From assembly GCF_005670685.2 (NCBI RefSeq), contig NZ_CP062008.1, positions 4,216,001 through 4,280,000 on the forward strand: 64,000 nucleotides of DNA. The letters are read 5' to 3'. Of this stretch, positions 46,501 to 55,531 are shown piece after piece. Below the pieces are notes generated by a model that worked only from the letters and a program-made list of their open reading frames with translations, was not told the origin of the DNA and made no database searches. This DNA is from Mycolicibacterium mucogenicum DSM 44124 (GTDB taxonomy: Bacteria; Actinomycetota; Actinomycetes; Mycobacteriales; Mycobacteriaceae). Position numbers and translations under genes: made by a program. Numbering within the stretch: the first letter of the stretch is position 1; each line of letters begins with the position of its first letter.

Positions 46501-48093
46501 GTCGAGGACATGGGCCTGCTGCGCGACGGTCTCGGCGTCGCGGTGCCGGTCGGCGTGCCGGCCAGTTTCACTGCCGCGGTGACCGACCCGCTGGGCGAAC
46601 TGCTCGGCCGCTACGCCAGAACCAACGGGCCGTTCACGACAACCCAGGCGGCGGCCCGCTTCGGCCTCGGTCACCGGGTGACTGCCGATGCCCTGAGCCG
46701 GATGGTGCTGGACGGCAAGCTCATTCGCGGTGAGTTCACCGATCTGCCGGACAGCGTCGACCAGCAATGGTGTGACGCCACGGTGCTGAAGATTCTGCGG
46801 CGCCGGTCGCTGGCCGCGCTGCGGGCCCAGATCGAGCCGGTGAGCACCGCCGCGTACGCCCGGTTCCTGCCGGCCTGGCAGCAGTTCGGCGATGCGCGCG
46901 GCATCGACGGCCTGGCATCGGTCATCGAACAGCTTGCCGGCGTGCCGATTCCGGCGTCCGCCGTCGAACCGCTGGTATTCGGTCAGCGGGTGTCGGACTA
47001 CCAACCGGCGATGCTCGACGAACTGCTGGCCTCCGGTGAGGTCACCTGGTCAGGTGCCGGCCAGATCGGCGCCAACGACGGCTGGGTCGTCTTCCACCGG
47101 GCCGACACCGCGCCGCTGTCGCTGGCGCCGGGTACGGAGATCGAGTTCACCGACACGCACCGCGAACTCCTGGACACGCTCAGCAACGGCGGCGCCTACT
47201 TTTTCCGGCAGCTGGCCGCAGAGGACAGCACCGACGCGAAACAGGCGCTGTGGGAACTGATCTGGGCCGGCTGGGTCACCGGCGACACTTTCGCCCCCGT
47301 CCGGGCGCTCCTCGGCAACGCGGGGCGCAAACCCGGAGGATCGCACCGGCAGCGGCAGCAGCGCCCGCCCCGGCTCAGCCGCTACAGCGTCGCCCGGCCA
47401 CAGGCCCGCACCGTCGACCCGACGGTCGCCGGCCGGTGGTCGGCCCTGCCGCCCGCCGAGCCGGAATCCACGACGCGGGCACACTTTCAGGCCGAGCTGC
47501 TGCTGGGCCGCTACGGCGTCGTCACCCGCGGCGCGGCCGACGGCCTGCCCGGCGGATTCGCCACGCTGTACAAAGTGCTGACGGCGTTCGAGGAGGCCGG
47601 GCGCTGCCAGCGCGGGTATTTCATCGAATCCCTTGGTGGCGCGCAGTTCGCGGTGGCCTCGACGGTGGACCGGTTGCGCAACTATCTCGACAGCGTCGAC
47701 CAGAGCAGCCCCGACTACACCGCCATCGTGCTCGCCGCCACCGACCCGGGCAATCCCTACGGCGTCGCCCTGCCGTGGCCCGACGCCGCCGGGCATCGAC
47801 CGGGCCGCAAGGCGGGCGCACTGGTGGCGTTGGTCGACGGCGAGTTGGTGTGGTTCCTCGAGCGGGGCGGAAAGTCGTTGTTGTCGTTCGGCGCCACGCC
47901 GGAACAACAACGCGCGGCGGCCGGTGCGCTGGCAGAGCTGGTGAGCACCGGGCGACTGCAGTCGCTGTTGATCGAGAAGGTCAACGGGGAGGCGGTATTG
48001 GCTCCCACCCCCGACGCCGCGCAGGCCGAGGTCCACGCCGCGCTGGCCGACGCCGGTTTCTCCCGGACGCCGCGGGGTCTGCGGCTGCGCTGA
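43600..48093 (+). CDS. lhr: Lhr-type ATP-dependent superfamily 2 DNA helicase
   Basis: The 1497-residue protein has the SF2 helicase core with Walker A APTGSGKT, motif II DEVH, SATV (motif III) and the C-terminal helicase motif QRIGRAGHQVGE. The long C-terminal region (from about residue 870) is the Lhr extension. Lhr is a DNA-damage-inducible helicase in mycobacteria that unwinds with 3'-5' polarity. GTG 43600 is preferred; the open frame reaches back to 43552 inside the inverted repeat. It corresponds to Rv3296 and is near nei here as in M. tuberculosis. Confidence 0.93.
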   Translation: MNPLDRFSDLTREWFAAAFSTPTPAQEQAWQAIADGHNTLVIAPTGSGKTLAAFLWAIDQLAQQPANTNGAKGTKVLYVSPLKALAVDVERNLSTPLTGITRVAERVGAPAPGITVGVRSGDTSPVQRRQLIATPPDILITTPESLFLMLTSAARETLATVRTVIVDEVHAVAATKRGAHLALSLERLDELLDQPAQRIGLSATVKPPEEVARFLSGAAPTTIVKPPAAKTFDLSVEVPVPDMANLDGGTIWPDVEERIVDLIESHNSSLVFANSRRLAERLTARLNEIHAARSGIELPNERNPQIGGGAPATIMASGQTFGAPSLLAKAHHGSVSKEARAQVEDDLKSGRLKAVVATSSLELGIDMGAVDLVIQVEAPPSVASGLQRIGRAGHQVGEISEGVLLPKHRTDLIDCAVTVQRMRAGEIETLQVPTNPLDVLAQHTVAAAALEPLDADRWFDAVRRSAPFAALPRSAFEATLDLLAGKYPSTEFAELRPRLVYDRDTGTLTARPGAQRLAVTSGGAIPDRGMFTVYLATGDEKPSRVGELDEEMVYESRPGDVISLGATSWRITEITHDRVLVLPAPGQPARLPFWRGDAVGRPAELGAAIGAFTGKLAGLPRAEFDEYCSTMGFNDYATDNLWQLLDEQRQATGTVPTDTTFVVERFRDELGDWRIVLHSPYGLRVHGPLALAVGRRIMERYGIDEKPTASDDGIVLRLPDTGENPPGADIFVFEADEIEPIVTAEVGGSALFASRFRECAARALLLPRRHPGKRSPLWHQRQRAAQLLDIARKYPDFPIVLETVRECLQDVYDVPMLIELMRRVAQRRIRVLDVQTATPSPFAASLLFGYVGAFMYEGDSPLAERRAAALSLDATLLAELLGRVELRELLDPDVVTATIRQLQHLTEDRAARDAEGIADLLRLLGPLSTEELRQRCTASDVEAWCATLQAAKRAVAVTFAGQSWWAAVEDMGLLRDGLGVAVPVGVPASFTAAVTDPLGELLGRYARTNGPFTTTQAAARFGLGHRVTADALSRMVLDGKLIRGEFTDLPDSVDQQWCDATVLKILRRRSLAALRAQIEPVSTAAYARFLPAWQQFGDARGIDGLASVIEQLAGVPIPASAVEPLVFGQRVSDYQPAMLDELLASGEVTWSGAGQIGANDGWVVFHRADTAPLSLAPGTEIEFTDTHRELLDTLSNGGAYFFRQLAAEDSTDAKQALWELIWAGWVTGDTFAPVRALLGNAGRKPGGSHRQRQQRPPRLSRYSVARPQARTVDPTVAGRWSALPPAEPESTTRAHFQAELLLGRYGVVTRGAADGLPGGFATLYKVLTAFEEAGRCQRGYFIESLGGAQFAVASTVDRLRNYLDSVDQSSPDYTAIVLAATDPGNPYGVALPWPDAAGHRPGRKAGALVALVDGELVWFLERGGKSLLSFGATPEQQRAAAGALAELVSTGRLQSLLIEKVNGEAVLAPTPDAAQAEVHAALADAGFSRTPRGLRLR

Positions 48094-48235
48094 TCCGATG
48101 GGTGGAGTTGGATCTCTCTAGATCCTGCACGCTCACGGTCCACTGCTTACGATGTGATGAGCTCGGAAATCATCGGCCGGCGTTCACACGCCGGTCGATG
48201 TGACGAGCGTCGCCACCAGTCCACCTACCATCTAG

Positions 48236-48254
48236 TTAGGTTAGGCTAAGCTGG
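48236..48254. promoter_or_regulatory. IdeR iron box upstream of the gltB-like operon
   Basis: TTAGGTTAGGCTAAGCTGG matches the IdeR consensus TTAGGTTAGGCTAACCTAA at 16 of 19 positions. It contains TAGGCT (48242-48247), a possible -10, so bound IdeR would block transcription when iron is plentiful. The operon start codon is 108 bases downstream. The region from 48094 to 48235 shows no other clear feature. Confidence 0.75.
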
Positions 48255-48362
48255 TTGATTGCGTCGGCTGCCGGCCTGGCCGCGTCGGCCATGGCGGGTC
48301 GCTCAACGACGAGAACCCACGGGACACGCCGGTATGCGGCTGAAGGGTTTGAGGAGACGCGA

Positions 48363-51300
48363 TTGCCCGGACTGTACGACCCGGATCAGGACAAGAGCAG
48401 TTGCGGTGTCGGCTTCTTGACCCGGAAGGACGGCGTCCAGACTCACGAGGTCATCCGCAAACTCCACGAGGCGTTGTGCGCCGTACCGCACCGCGGCGGC
48501 ATGTCCTCCGAAGGCGTGGGCGACGGCGCGGGCGTCAACCTCGATCTGTCACTGCGATTCTTCGCCGAACTCACCAATCGGTCCGACCTACGCCTCGGCC
48601 AGTTCGGCGTGGGCAACTTCTTCCTGCCGAATGATCCCGCCCACCATGACGAGGCCGAGGCGGTCATCGAGAAGGCACTCCTTGACCAGGGTTTCGAAAT
48701 TCTGCTCAAGCGCGATGTCCCCGTGGATGATTCCGCAATCAGGGCCGCCGCGACGAAGTATCAGCTCCCCATCCGGCAGTGGGTGTTCCTGTCGGATTCG
48801 GATCGCAAGATCCACGATGCCCTCATGGCCATCGAGGCGATCGCCTACACCCGCCGCGAACTGCTTGGCCTGTACCCGCTTTCGTTGAGCGCACGCACGC
48901 AGGTGCTCAAGGGCCGGCTCAACTCGAACGAGGTGGTGCCCTACTTCCGCGATCTGTCCGATCCGCGGATGGAGGTGCACTCGATGTTCTTCCACACCCG
49001 CTTCTCCACCAACACGGCGCCCAATGCCACCATGGCCCAGCCGTTCCGGTTGATGGCCCACAACGGCGAGCTCAACACCGACAAGAAGAACCGGCTCTCC
49101 GACAACGCGATGGCGCGGGCGCACAACCGCGCCATCATCCGTCCCGCCGGACAATCGGACAGCTGCCGGCTCGACCAGACGCTGCAGCACCGGGTGCTCG
49201 AGGACGAACTGGACCTCGTCACGGCCGTGGTCGCCATGATGCCCCCGGCATGGGAGAACGACACCACACTGTCGCCTGAGGTCCGCGCCATGCTCGAGTA
49301 CTTCAGCCTCTACGAGGAGAAGAACGACGGTCCTGCCGCACTGATCTTCGGCGACGACCGGTTCATCGGCGCGCGCCTCGACCGCTTGGGACTGCGCCCG
49401 CTGCGCACCGTGGAGACCGCCGAGTATCTGGGCGTCATGTCCGAAGCCGGGCAGGTGTACTTCCCGCCGGAGGAAGTGATCAAACGGGGCCGCATCGAAG
49501 CCGGCGGAATGCTGTACTACGACCACAAAGCGGAGCGGTCGTACGGTTCTACCGAAGCCCTGGAAATACTTGCTGCACAACATGATTACCCCGAAATGCT
49601 GGCGCGGGCCCGGGTCAACCTGGCCGACCTGCCCGCGGTGCCGCCGGAAAGCCAGCTCTCCCCCGCCCGCTACAACGGCGACCTGAACCGCTATCAGCGC
49701 TACGTCGCCTATTCCATGAGCCAGGAAGATTTCAAGTTCCTGATGGACCCGATGCTGGCCACCGGGCAGGAGAAGATCTCCGCGATGGGTTACGGCGCCG
49801 CGATCAACGCGCTGTCCAATCACGAAGGCGGCATTGCCCGGTATTTCTCGCAGCGGTTCGCTCAGGTCACCAATCCGCCGCTGGACAGCATCCGTGAAGC
49901 CGACGGCATGACGCTGCGGGTGGCACTCGGCGCCAAGCCGGGTAGTGGCGGTACACCGGCGCCGCAGATCGTCATCCCGTCTCCGATCCTGTCGCACCTG
50001 GACATGCTGAAGATCCGCGACCAGAGCCACACCCCGGTGCGGGTATTCGGCATGCGATACCGAGTGGCCCTCGATGGCGGGCAGTACAACGCCGACGTTC
50101 TGGTGCACGCGATCGACAAGCTGTGCGATGAGGTCGAGGCGTTCGCGCGCGAGTCGGGCGGCATCGCCGTCATCTCCGACCGTCACGTCGAAGGTGCCCG
50201 GGCGCCGATGCCTCTCACCATCGTGGTCTCGGCCATCAACCAGCGGCTCATCGAAGAAGGTCTGCGGCTGCGGGTGTCGCTGATCGCCGAGAGCGGCCAA
50301 GTGGCGTCGTCGCATCACATCGCGACGGTGCTCGGGTTCGGCGCGTCCGCGGTGTATCCGCTGACGGTGCAGATGCGCGCCGAGGAGAAGTTCGGTCCCG
50401 ACGAGCAATCGGTTGCCGCCGCCTACAAGCGTTTCGCCAAGGCCGCGGAGAAGTCGTTGATGAAGACGATGGGCCGCGTCGGCCTGTGCACCGTCGAAAG
50501 TTACATCGGCGGTGAGTTTTTCGAGCCCAACTACCTCGACACCGCAGGGCCGGTGCTCCGCAAGTACTTTCCGAACGTCACCGCGGTCGTCGGCGGCGTC
50601 GGATTCCGTACGCTGTCCGACACCTCGGCTGAGTGGCATAACCGCGCCCTGCAGGTCAGCACCGAGAAAGACGTGCCGCTGCTCGGCCTGTTCAAGGAAC
50701 GGGCGGAAGGCGCCGGGCACTCGTACGGCACCACGGCCGTGCGGGGATTCGTCGACATGACCGAGGAATCCATCGCGTTCGACGACGCTGCGCGGCCCAA
50801 GAATGCCGACATGGCCGACCCGGTGTTCCTGCGAACGCTGCCATTGAACCAACTCGAAGGTGCATTCGGTCTGAACGACGAGGCCTACCGCAACAACAGC
50901 TTCGAGGAACTGACGCCGCGAGCCATCAACAGCTTCGACATCACTCCCGGCTACCGCAGTTTCGTGTTCGCCATGAACGACGAACGTGCCCGCCGGCCTG
51001 CAGCTCTGCGCGACGTGCTGGCGTTCCCCGCCGACGTCACCTTCGCCACCACGGCGGACGAATTCCGTTCCGAGATGGGCAAGTTCGCTCGCTTCGGCAA
51101 CAACTCCTACCTGGTGCGCGGTCTGACGGTAGAGCGGATGGGAGACGAGTTCACAATCCGGCTGAGCCACTCACCGGAGCGACTGCAGGCACTGGCGGAC
51201 TCGTTGGTGCAGCGGTTCGGTGAGGAAATCATCGACCACCGAATCGACGACGACCGGCTGTGGCTCGTCGCTCGTGCGAGAGCTCGGCATTTCCTGGGAA

Positions 51301-53792
51301 TGACGCAGACCGCGCCGGAAGCGATTCCGCTGGATTCGGTCCAACCGGCCGATGAGATCGCGGCCACGCTCACCTCCGGCGCCATGAGCCACGGTGCGCT
51401 GGTGGCGAACGCCCACGAGGCCGTCGCGCACGGCACCAACATGGTGGGCGGTCTGTCGAACTGCGGTGAGGGCGGCGAGCACATCAGCCGCTACGGCACC
51501 ATCCGCGGCTCCCGCATCAAGCAGTTCGCCTCGGGCCGCTTCGGCGTGTGGGCCGGCTATCTGGCCGATCCGATGCTCCGCGAGCTGGAGATCAAGATCG
51601 GGCAGGGCGCCAAACCCGGTGAGGGCGGCCAGCTTCCGGCCCCCAAGGTGACGGTACAGATCGCGGCCGCCCGTGGCGGCACCCCCGGCGTCGAGCTGGT
51701 GTCGCCACCGCCGCACCACGACACGTATTCGATCGAGGACCTGGCACAGCTGATCCACGACTGCAAGGCCGCACGCGTGCGGGTGATCGTCAAGCTGGTG
51801 TCGAGTGAAGGCATCGGGATCATCGCCGCCGGTGTCGCCAAGGCCGGCGCAGACGTCATCAACGTGGCCGGCAACACCGGTGGCACCGGCGCGGCCGCCG
51901 TCACGAGCCTCAAGTACGCGGGCCGCTCGGCGGAGATCGGCGTCGCCGAAGTGCATCAGGCCCTGGTGGCCAACGGGATTCGGCAGAAAGTCGTCCTGCG
52001 ATGTTCAGGCGCGCACCAAACCGCCAGTGACGTGATCAAATCGGCGCTACTCGGAGCGGACAGCTACGAGTTCGGCACCACCGCCCTGATGATGCTCAAG
52101 TGCGTCATGGCAAAGAACTGCAATATCAAATGCCCGGCAGGCCTGACCACCAACGCCGAGGCGTTCGAGGGCGATCCTCGTGCCTTGGCGCAGTACCTGC
52201 TCAACATCTCCCATGAAGTCCGCGAAATTCTCGCCACGCTCGGGCTGCCGTCATTGCAGCATGCCCGCGGCCGCAGCGACCTGCTGCACCTCCTGGATCA
52301 TCCGTCCAGCATCGGCCAACTCGATCTGCGGGCAATGCTCGCCCCCGCAGAGGGTTTCGTCCCCGAAGACCCGATCTACATGGAACGGGACTACTCCGTC
52401 GACGACTCGTTCCTGGCCCAGCTCGACCTGGCCGGAGTCGCGATGGAACCGGTGACGCTGACCAACCGGAACAAGAGCGTCGGCGGACAGCTGGCGATCG
52501 ACATCGAACGCATGCTCAACCACGAGGGTGCCGATGGTCCGGCGGTGGCGACCGACGACCGCGGCCGCCGCTTCCTGAAGCCGGACAGCGTCGTCATCAC
52601 GACGTCCGGATCGGCCGGACAGAGCTACGGCGCGTTCTGCAACGACGGAATGCTGTTGACGCACACCGGAACTTGCAACGACGGCGTCGGCAAGAGCGCC
52701 TGTGGCGGCACCATTGCGGTGCTGTCCCCCGGCGGCGGATCGGAAGAGCCCGGCGGCAACGTGCTGATCGGTAACTTCGCCCTGTTCGGCGCATCGGGCG
52801 GCCGGCTGTTCGTCGCAGGTGAGGCCGGTGACCGGTTCGCCGTGCGTAACTCCGGCGCCACGGCAGTGGTCGAAGGCGTCGGCGAATTCCTCTGCGAGTA
52901 CATGACCAACGGTGCGGTGTTCAACATCGGCGAGTTCGGCAAGGGTGTCGCCAATGGCATGAGTGGCGGATTCCTCTACCAGTTCGACCCCGACGGTCAG
53001 CTGCCCTCGAAGGTCAGTGCCGACTCGGTGGTCGTCGCCCCGATATCGGAGGCGCCGTTTCACGAAGCGACGGCACTGACTCTGCTGCAGTGGCATGCTG
53101 AGGCCACCGGTTCGGCGAAAGCGCGGCGGCTGCTTGACGATTGGCACGTCACCCGCCAGCACGTGGTGTACGCCATGCCGCGGGCACTGCTGCTGTACCA
53201 GGACGCCGACGCAATCCTGGCGGCCAAGACCCGCAAGGAACTGCTCGACGAACTGGCCACTGCGCTCGCCGGCTACCAAGTGGCCAAATTCAAGCGGTCC
53301 TACCGCAACGGCGAAACAGTGCTCGGCGGTGCGGTACCCGGTTACGGCGATACCGACACCGAGGAGATGTACGCGCTGCTCAACACCTACACGGTGCTGC
53401 ACATGGCTCAGCAACTCGCCATGTCCCGCACCCCCGGGGTGGCTGACGTGACCGATCCACGGATCGGAAAGACTGTGCGCAACCTGGTGCTCACCGAGGA
53501 TTTCTTCCTCATCCAGAAGCTGCAGCGCTACGCCCGCGAGGCCATCGACGGGTTCAGCGACGAGGACCTCGCGGTGTTCGTCGCCAACAAGCGGATCAAC
53601 GACTACAAGGAGGCGCTGGCCCAACGCAATGTGCTGTCCATGGACAGTCCCGGCACCTACGGCTGGATCCTGTACCAAGATGCGAAGAACGTCGAGAAGA
53701 TCGGCCGACTGCCGTCCTTCGAGGAACTGTTTGCCGCACAATCCGTCCCGGATGTCGCCGCCTCGTTCGACTCCCTGGAGAGCGCACAGTGA
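48363..53792 (+). CDS. GltB-like glutamate synthase large subunit, iron-box controlled, with altered Fe-S spacing and C-terminal extension
   Basis: The 1809-residue protein has the full GltB order: class II glutaminase (Cys14 in SSCGVGF after a short propeptide, MAHNGELNT at about 233), central domain, FMN synthase domain (GGLSNCGEGGEH, KPGEGGQLPAPKV, SPPPHHDTYSIEDLA) and a GXGXG domain (about 1400-1545). The Fe-S cysteines are Cys1247-x5-Cys1253-x3-Cys1257; usual GltB spacing is x5 then x4. About 200 residues beyond the normal end are added, giving 1809 instead of about 1500. TTG 48363 has GAGGAG six bases upstream. No gltD follows; a diflavin reductase does, with a GTGA overlap. Confidence 0.88.
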   Translation: MPGLYDPDQDKSSCGVGFLTRKDGVQTHEVIRKLHEALCAVPHRGGMSSEGVGDGAGVNLDLSLRFFAELTNRSDLRLGQFGVGNFFLPNDPAHHDEAEAVIEKALLDQGFEILLKRDVPVDDSAIRAAATKYQLPIRQWVFLSDSDRKIHDALMAIEAIAYTRRELLGLYPLSLSARTQVLKGRLNSNEVVPYFRDLSDPRMEVHSMFFHTRFSTNTAPNATMAQPFRLMAHNGELNTDKKNRLSDNAMARAHNRAIIRPAGQSDSCRLDQTLQHRVLEDELDLVTAVVAMMPPAWENDTTLSPEVRAMLEYFSLYEEKNDGPAALIFGDDRFIGARLDRLGLRPLRTVETAEYLGVMSEAGQVYFPPEEVIKRGRIEAGGMLYYDHKAERSYGSTEALEILAAQHDYPEMLARARVNLADLPAVPPESQLSPARYNGDLNRYQRYVAYSMSQEDFKFLMDPMLATGQEKISAMGYGAAINALSNHEGGIARYFSQRFAQVTNPPLDSIREADGMTLRVALGAKPGSGGTPAPQIVIPSPILSHLDMLKIRDQSHTPVRVFGMRYRVALDGGQYNADVLVHAIDKLCDEVEAFARESGGIAVISDRHVEGARAPMPLTIVVSAINQRLIEEGLRLRVSLIAESGQVASSHHIATVLGFGASAVYPLTVQMRAEEKFGPDEQSVAAAYKRFAKAAEKSLMKTMGRVGLCTVESYIGGEFFEPNYLDTAGPVLRKYFPNVTAVVGGVGFRTLSDTSAEWHNRALQVSTEKDVPLLGLFKERAEGAGHSYGTTAVRGFVDMTEESIAFDDAARPKNADMADPVFLRTLPLNQLEGAFGLNDEAYRNNSFEELTPRAINSFDITPGYRSFVFAMNDERARRPAALRDVLAFPADVTFATTADEFRSEMGKFARFGNNSYLVRGLTVERMGDEFTIRLSHSPERLQALADSLVQRFGEEIIDHRIDDDRLWLVARARARHFLGMTQTAPEAIPLDSVQPADEIAATLTSGAMSHGALVANAHEAVAHGTNMVGGLSNCGEGGEHISRYGTIRGSRIKQFASGRFGVWAGYLADPMLRELEIKIGQGAKPGEGGQLPAPKVTVQIAAARGGTPGVELVSPPPHHDTYSIEDLAQLIHDCKAARVRVIVKLVSSEGIGIIAAGVAKAGADVINVAGNTGGTGAAAVTSLKYAGRSAEIGVAEVHQALVANGIRQKVVLRCSGAHQTASDVIKSALLGADSYEFGTTALMMLKCVMAKNCNIKCPAGLTTNAEAFEGDPRALAQYLLNISHEVREILATLGLPSLQHARGRSDLLHLLDHPSSIGQLDLRAMLAPAEGFVPEDPIYMERDYSVDDSFLAQLDLAGVAMEPVTLTNRNKSVGGQLAIDIERMLNHEGADGPAVATDDRGRRFLKPDSVVITTSGSAGQSYGAFCNDGMLLTHTGTCNDGVGKSACGGTIAVLSPGGGSEEPGGNVLIGNFALFGASGGRLFVAGEAGDRFAVRNSGATAVVEGVGEFLCEYMTNGAVFNIGEFGKGVANGMSGGFLYQFDPDGQLPSKVSADSVVVAPISEAPFHEATALTLLQWHAEATGSAKARRLLDDWHVTRQHVVYAMPRALLLYQDADAILAAKTRKELLDELATALAGYQVAKFKRSYRNGETVLGGAVPGYGDTDTEEMYALLNTYTVLHMAQQLAMSRTPGVADVTDPRIGKTVRNLVLTEDFFLIQKLQRYAREAIDGFSDEDLAVFVANKRINDYKEALAQRNVLSMDSPGTYGWILYQDAKNVEKIGRLPSFEELFAAQSVPDVAASFDSLESAQ

Positions 53793-55531
53793 AGATCGCC
53801 TACATTCCCGAAGACGCCCCGTTCAGCGGAGACCAGCGTGCCTGGATCTCCGGCTTCCTGGCCGGTCTGCATTCCCGACTGGCGATCAATGTCGCTGCCC
53901 CGCCGCCCGTGGTCGTCGGTGACCAACCGGCCTCGCTTCCGCAGCTGCGTATCCTGTACGGAACCCAGACGGGCAACGCCGAGGGCGTCGCGAATGATGC
54001 TGCGGCAGCGGCCAAGTCACAGGGTTTCGACGTCAAGGTCAGCGGACTCGACGAGATCGAACTGGGCGAGTTCGCCGGCCTGAAGTTCGTGCTGATCGTC
54101 ACCTCGACCTATGGCGAGGGCGAGATGCCCGACAATGCCGAATTGTTCTGGGAGGCCCTGTCGGCGTCGACGGCACCGCGGTTGGAGGGTGTCTCGTTCG
54201 GTGTACTGGCCCTCGGCGACACCGGCTATGACGGCTTCTGCCAGGCCGGCAAGCTGTTCGACATGCGCCTGGAACAACTCGGCGCGACCCGCGTCGTCCC
54301 GCGCACCGACTGCGACGTCGACTACGAGGCACAGGCCGCCGACTGGATTCAGAGTGCACTGATGGCGCTGGTGCCGACATCCGGTGCCAGTGGACGGCCG
54401 TCGGCGCCGCCGCCCAGTACGGTCGCGCGCTCCGGATGGACGCGGAAGAACCCGTTCGTCGCGGGGGTGGCGGTCAACCGCTTGCTGTCGGGCCCGGGTT
54501 CGGACAAGGAGATCCGGCATTACGAATTCGCCTTGGCGGACAGCGGTATCGAATACGAGGCCGGTGACGCGCTGGCCGTGCTGCCGCAGAACAATCCTGC
54601 TCTGGTGCAGGCCATCGCCGAGCATTTCCGGGTGTCCGTCGACACGATGGTCGCCGGCGAGCCGCTGAGCGAGCTCCTCGGGAATCGATACGAAATCAGT
54701 TCTCCATCAAAGGATTTGCTCGGTGAGGTGGAAAGTCGCGCCGAGAACGAAGAACTGTCGCACGTGCTGCGCGGCGGCGTGAAGGAGCGACTGGACCGCT
54801 GGCTGTGGGGTAAGGACATCCTCGACGTACTGCGCATCGCCGGCGACGACCTGAGCGTCGAAGAATTCGTCGGATTGCTCAAACCCCTTCAGCACCGGGC
54901 ATATTCGATCTCATCGAGTGCGCTCGCGCATCCTGATCGTATCCACCTGACGGTGGCCAGCGTGCGCTACGAAATGGGCGGGCGCATGCGCGGCGGCGTG
55001 TGCTCGACGTTCCTGGCCGACCGCAGCGAGACGGCGAAAATCTTTCTGCAACCGAACAAGTCGTTCCGGGTGCCAGCCGATAACGACGTGCCGATGATCA
55101 TGGTCGGTCCCGGCACCGGAATCGCACCATTCCGGGCGTTCCTGCAAGAACGCGAAAAGCGCGGTGCCGGCGGCCGCAACTGGCTGTTCTTCGGCGACCA
55201 GCATCGCGCGGACGACTACGTCTACGAAGACGAACTGACGGCGTGGCAGGCCTCCGGCCTGCTGGACCGACTGGACCTGGCGTTCTCGCGCGATCAGCGC
55301 GAGAAGGTCTATGTGCAGCACCGGATGCGCGAGAACGGCAAAGAACTGTTCGGCTGGCTCCAGGACGGTGGCCACTTCTACGTCTGTGGCGACGCGTTAC
55401 GGATGGCCAAAGACGTCGACCAGGCACTGCACGATGTGGTCGCCGAACACGGCGGACTCGATCATGACGCCGCCACTGACTACGTCAACGAACTCAAACG
55501 CGAGAAGCGGTACGTGCGCGATGTGTACTGA
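53789..55531 (+). CDS. CysJ/cytochrome-P450-reductase-like NADPH diflavin reductase
   Basis: The 580-residue protein has an N-terminal tail of about 50 residues, a flavodoxin domain (ILYGTQTGNAEGVAND, TSTYGEGEMPDNA, LGDTGYDGFC), a CysJ-type FAD domain (RAYSISSSA, GGVCSTFLAD) and an NADPH domain (GPGTGIAPFRAFLQER, YVCGDALRMAKDVDQAL) ending in RYVRDVY, the CysJ/CPR-type aromatic end. It moves electrons from NADPH through FAD and FMN to a partner. No sulfite reductase hemoprotein (CysI) is present. Its translational coupling to the gltB-like gene suggests that it replaces GltD as electron donor; the haem-protein gene downstream is the other candidate partner. Confidence 0.9.
   Translation: MKIAYIPEDAPFSGDQRAWISGFLAGLHSRLAINVAAPPPVVVGDQPASLPQLRILYGTQTGNAEGVANDAAAAAKSQGFDVKVSGLDEIELGEFAGLKFVLIVTSTYGEGEMPDNAELFWEALSASTAPRLEGVSFGVLALGDTGYDGFCQAGKLFDMRLEQLGATRVVPRTDCDVDYEAQAADWIQSALMALVPTSGASGRPSAPPPSTVARSGWTRKNPFVAGVAVNRLLSGPGSDKEIRHYEFALADSGIEYEAGDALAVLPQNNPALVQAIAEHFRVSVDTMVAGEPLSELLGNRYEISSPSKDLLGEVESRAENEELSHVLRGGVKERLDRWLWGKDILDVLRIAGDDLSVEEFVGLLKPLQHRAYSISSSALAHPDRIHLTVASVRYEMGGRMRGGVCSTFLADRSETAKIFLQPNKSFRVPADNDVPMIMVGPGTGIAPFRAFLQEREKRGAGGRNWLFFGDQHRADDYVYEDELTAWQASGLLDRLDLAFSRDQREKVYVQHRMRENGKELFGWLQDGGHFYVCGDALRMAKDVDQALHDVVAEHGGLDHDAATDYVNELKREKRYVRDVY

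Noticed and set aside
43237..47004. 1255-residue open frame on the minus strand inside lhr
   Set aside because: It is antisense to a well-recognised helicase, is rich in Arg, Gly, Gln, His and Asp without any motif, and arises from GC-rich third positions.
48255..48362. TTG at 48255 as start of the gltB-like gene
   Set aside because: It would add 36 residues without family support and directly abut the iron box; TTG 48363 has a good ribosome-binding site and places the catalytic cysteine at the usual short distance.
48588..51170. 860-residue open frame antisense to the gltB-like gene
   Set aside because: Its composition is that of a shadow frame and it has no recognisable domain; the plus-strand frame is a conserved enzyme.
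53789..55531. Sulfite reductase flavoprotein CysJ of assimilatory sulfate reduction
   Set aside because: The fold matches CysJ, but no CysI or sulfate-reduction gene is nearby, and mycobacterial sulfite reduction uses a different type of enzyme, so the CysJ role is not assigned.
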